NCBI RefSeq assembly: GCF_016743815.1
Contig: NZ_CP061035.1
Location: 2,668,501-2,732,500, forward strand
Origin: Sphingomonas aliaeris
GTDB lineage: Bacteria > Pseudomonadota > Alphaproteobacteria > Sphingomonadales > Sphingomonadaceae
Direction of reading: 5' to 3'
Length of the DNA: 64,000 nucleotides
The position numbers and the translations under genes were made by a program. Positions 61,796-64,000 of the stretch are shown here, piece by piece (within the stretch, counting starts at the first letter, position 1; each line of letters opens with the position of its first letter). A model generated the notes under the pieces. The model was not told the DNA's origin and did not search any database. It was given only the letters and a program-made list of their open reading frames with translations.

Positions 61796-64000
61796 ATGGT
61801 GCTATCGGTCGCGATCATCGCTGCGTTGGTCGGATGGCTGTGGAGCGGCTTCGAGATCCTACGGTTTCGTGATCGGCGGACTGGTCGGGCTGGTGGTCGG
61901 CTGGCTGATGCGACGGACCATCCGCGCGGAGGTCGCCGCCGCCACTGCGAGCCTGCGTGCCGAAATCGAAACGATGCTGGCCACCCGGTCCGCGCCCGTT
62001 GCGGCGGACGAACGCACCTTCGCGCCCGCCGATCCCGTCATTCCCCAGACACCCCGTGCAGCTGCGCGGGTGGTGTCCGAACCGCCGGTCTCGATCGTGC
62101 CGGCAACCGACATCCCGCCCCCGCGCCCGCATACATACCCCCGGCCGTCGAGATCGAGCGCACACCGCCGCGACCCAATATCCTGGAGATCGCATTCGCC
62201 GCCGCGCGGAACTGGCTGCTGGGTGGCAATACGATCGTCCGTGTCGGACTGGTCGTCCTGTTCATCGGCCTGTCGTTCCTGGCGCGCTACGCCGCCGCGT
62301 CCGGCATCCTCCCGATCGAAGTCCGGCTCAGCTTCGTCGCGGCCTTCGGCATCGTCCTGCTGGTCGTCGGATTCCGCACACGGGAACGCCGCCCCGGCTT
62401 CGGTCTCGCATTGCAGGGCGGGGGAATCGCGACGATCTACCTTACCCTGTTCGCGGCGGCCCGCCTCTACGACACCGTTCCGATGGCCGCGGCCTTCGTG
62501 CTGATGATCATGGTCTGCGCACTCGGCTGCGCCCTCGCTTTGCTGCAACGATCGCAGGCACTGGCCGTCACGTCCTTCCTCGGCGGATTCGCGGTCCCCT
62601 TGCTGCTGAGCGACGGCGGCGGCAGCATCTCCGGCGTCTTCGCCTATTATACGGTCCTGAACCTGGCGATCCTGTTCATCGCGCAGCGCCAGACGTGGCG
62701 CGGCCTGAACCTGACGGGGTTCTTCGCGACGTTCGGCTTCGCCACGCTGTGGCAGGCGACTGGCTATGCCGCGACGGACTTCTGGCCGACGCAGATCTTC
62801 CTGATCGCCTCGGTGTTGATCTACGTCGCGACCGCGATCCTGTTCGCACGGTCAACGCCGGCAAAGCTCGGCGGTATGGTCGATACGACATTGCTGTTCG
62901 GACCGGCCATTGCCGGGTTCGGGTTGCAGGTGGCGTTGGTCCACGACCGTGCATTCGGCAGCGCCTTCGCCGCGCTCGGCTTTGCCGCGCTGTATCTTGG
63001 CATCACGACCGTCACGATGCGCAAGGACCCCGAACGGCTCCGCGTGATGAACGAGACGATGCTGGCGATCGGCATCGGCTTCGTGACGCTCGCCGTCCCG
63101 CTCGCGCTGGATGCGCGCTGGACCTCCGCCGCATGGGCACTGGAGGGTGCGGGCGCATTCTGGGTCGGCATGCGACAGGCACGCTGGATGCCCCGCATGT
63201 TCGGCCTCGCGTTGCAGTTGATCGCGGCGATCCTGTATCTCGGCGGGCTGCACGACAACGTCGCCGCGCTGCCGATCGCCAATCCCGGCTTCGTCGGCGC
63301 GATGATCGTCGCCCTCGCCGCGTTGATCACCGCGTGGTGGATGCGCCGCCCGATGCCCGCCGCAGACTCGCGGATCGGTCGCACCTATTGGCAGGTCGAG
63401 GCGGGGCTTGCCGCACCGGCGTTCCTGTTCGGCTTCGTCTTCTGGGTCCTGGCCTTCGCCGCCGAAGCGTACCGATCCTCACCGCAAGCCTATGCCGGAC
63501 GTATGCCGACGGCAGTCTTTAGCGACGGAACGCAGGCCTTGCTGACGATGCTGGCATATATCGCCAGCGCCTGGCTCGGCCAGCATGTCGCCAGGCGTAC
63601 CGGCTGGTCGGTCGCGCGTTGGCCGAGCTTCACCAGCGTCGCCGCGCTGGCGATCGGCGTCCTCGCGACGATCGGTTCGTCCACGCACGTCCTGTCGTCG
63701 CCCGCCTGGGCGATCTGGATCGCGGCGGTCGCGCTGCATTTGCACCTGACCTATCGGAACGATCGCGACGGGAAAGAACCGTGGCAGACAGCGGCGCTGC
63801 ACTTGGCGCATATCGGCGGAGTCTGGGTCGGCACGCTGCTTCTGGCGGATTGCCTGTGGGTCGCGGTGGACCGGCTTCACCTGTGGCAATCGGCATGGGC
63901 GATGGTGTCCTTCCTCGCCAGCCTCGTTGCGATCCTCGCGATCCTCACCGGCTGGGCCGGGCGGGCGATCGGCAAGGGCGGGCGCTGGCCGCTCGACACG
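61796..64000 (+). CDS. DUF2339 multi-pass membrane protein, 3' end outside window, two frameshifts
   Basis: This is a large DUF2339 protein cut by the window edge. It starts at ATG 61796 (MVLSVAIIAALVGWLWSGFE). Two hydrophobic segments and a coiled stretch (EVAAATASLRAEIETML) follow, then a proline-rich linker. From about residue 130 many transmembrane helices come, such as NTIVRVGLVVLFIGLSFLAR and GIATIYLTLFAAARLYD. The frame shifts by one base at GAGAT 61853-61857 and shifts back in a C-rich stretch at about 62118-62128, so the reading returns to the original phase. Both are probably sequence errors. The family is widespread, membrane-bound and of unknown function. It is divergent from the alginate locus. 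Confidence 0.82.
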   Translation, partial: MVLSVAIIAALVGWLWSGFEILRFRDRRTGRAGGRLADATDHPRGGRRRHCEPACRNRNDAGHPVRARCGGRTHLRARRSRHSPDTPCSCAGGVRTAGLDRAGNRHPAPAPAYIPPAVEIERTPPRPNILEIAFAAARNWLLGGNTIVRVGLVVLFIGLSFLARYAAASGILPIEVRLSFVAAFGIVLLVVGFRTRERRPGFGLALQGGGIATIYLTLFAAARLYDTVPMAAAFVLMIMVCALGCALALLQRSQALAVTSFLGGFAVPLLLSDGGGSISGVFAYYTVLNLAILFIAQRQTWRGLNLTGFFATFGFATLWQATGYAATDFWPTQIFLIASVLIYVATAILFARSTPAKLGGMVDTTLLFGPAIAGFGLQVALVHDRAFGSAFAALGFAALYLGITTVTMRKDPERLRVMNETMLAIGIGFVTLAVPLALDARWTSAAWALEGAGAFWVGMRQARWMPRMFGLALQLIAAILYLGGLHDNVAALPIANPGFVGAMIVALAALITAWWMRRPMPAADSRIGRTYWQVEAGLAAPAFLFGFVFWVLAFAAEAYRSSPQAYAGRMPTAVFSDGTQALLTMLAYIASAWLGQHVARRTGWSVARWPSFTSVAALAIGVLATIGSSTHVLSSPAWAIWIAAVALHLHLTYRNDRDGKEPWQTAALHLAHIGGVWVGTLLLADCLWVAVDRLHLWQSAWAMVSFLASLVAILAILTGWAGRAIGKGGRWPLDT

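Overview
The window looks like chromosomal DNA from a high-GC alphaproteobacterium of the Sphingomonadales, most likely Sphingomonas or a close relative. The reasons are: aat next to a DUF2155 gene and an NDUFA12-family gene; tRNA-Trp upstream of secE-nusG; TonB-dependent receptors paired with an SDR that resembles the uronate reductase of Sphingomonas sp. A1; and several sphingomonad-type inverted repeats. No phage, CRISPR array or origin was seen.

Layout. 1-7.2 kb holds housekeeping and small-family genes: a hypoxanthine-DNA glycosylase, an IS30-family element sitting in a repeat, a thioesterase, a ParA-like ATPase, aat, a DUF2155-NDUFA12 pair, a DUF192 / tandem cold-shock operon and recX. 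7.3-11.7 kb holds an orphan fatty-acyl-AMP ligase and a PAS-GGDEF-EAL protein. 11.8-37.1 kb is the tRNA-Trp / secE-nusG / rplKA / rplJL / rpoBC backbone. It is interrupted by unrelated genes at four places: an acyltransferase; DUF2490, LuxR and OMP genes; DUF1993 and AraC genes; and a six-gene reverse-strand block between rplL and rpoB. 37.1-44.5 kb has a receiver protein, a 2-hydroxyacid dehydrogenase, a class II DAHP synthase with an in-frame HTH extension, and a DUF1800-DUF1501 export pair. 44.7-47.4 kb is an A+T-richer accessory patch beside tRNA-Glu.

47.4-61.6 kb is a reverse-strand alginate-utilisation locus. In transcription order it encodes a TonB receptor, PL6 lyase, PL17 oligo-alginate lyase, MFS transporter, SDR reductase, SGNH esterase, a second TonB receptor and a GntR/FCD regulator. 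The lyase-to-esterase genes overlap or nearly touch. The inferred route is: uptake by the TonB receptors, periplasmic cleavage by PL6 and PL17, import of the uronate by the MFS protein, and reduction of DEH to KDG by the SDR. A recurring YTGGTATRY half-site lies upstream of both receptors and of PL6. The window ends inside a DUF2339 membrane protein.

Caution: eight probable single-base indels interrupt otherwise normal genes, including the essential rpoB. Most lie in homopolymers, so they are probably sequencing errors. Affected genes are annotated as single frameshifted CDSs.
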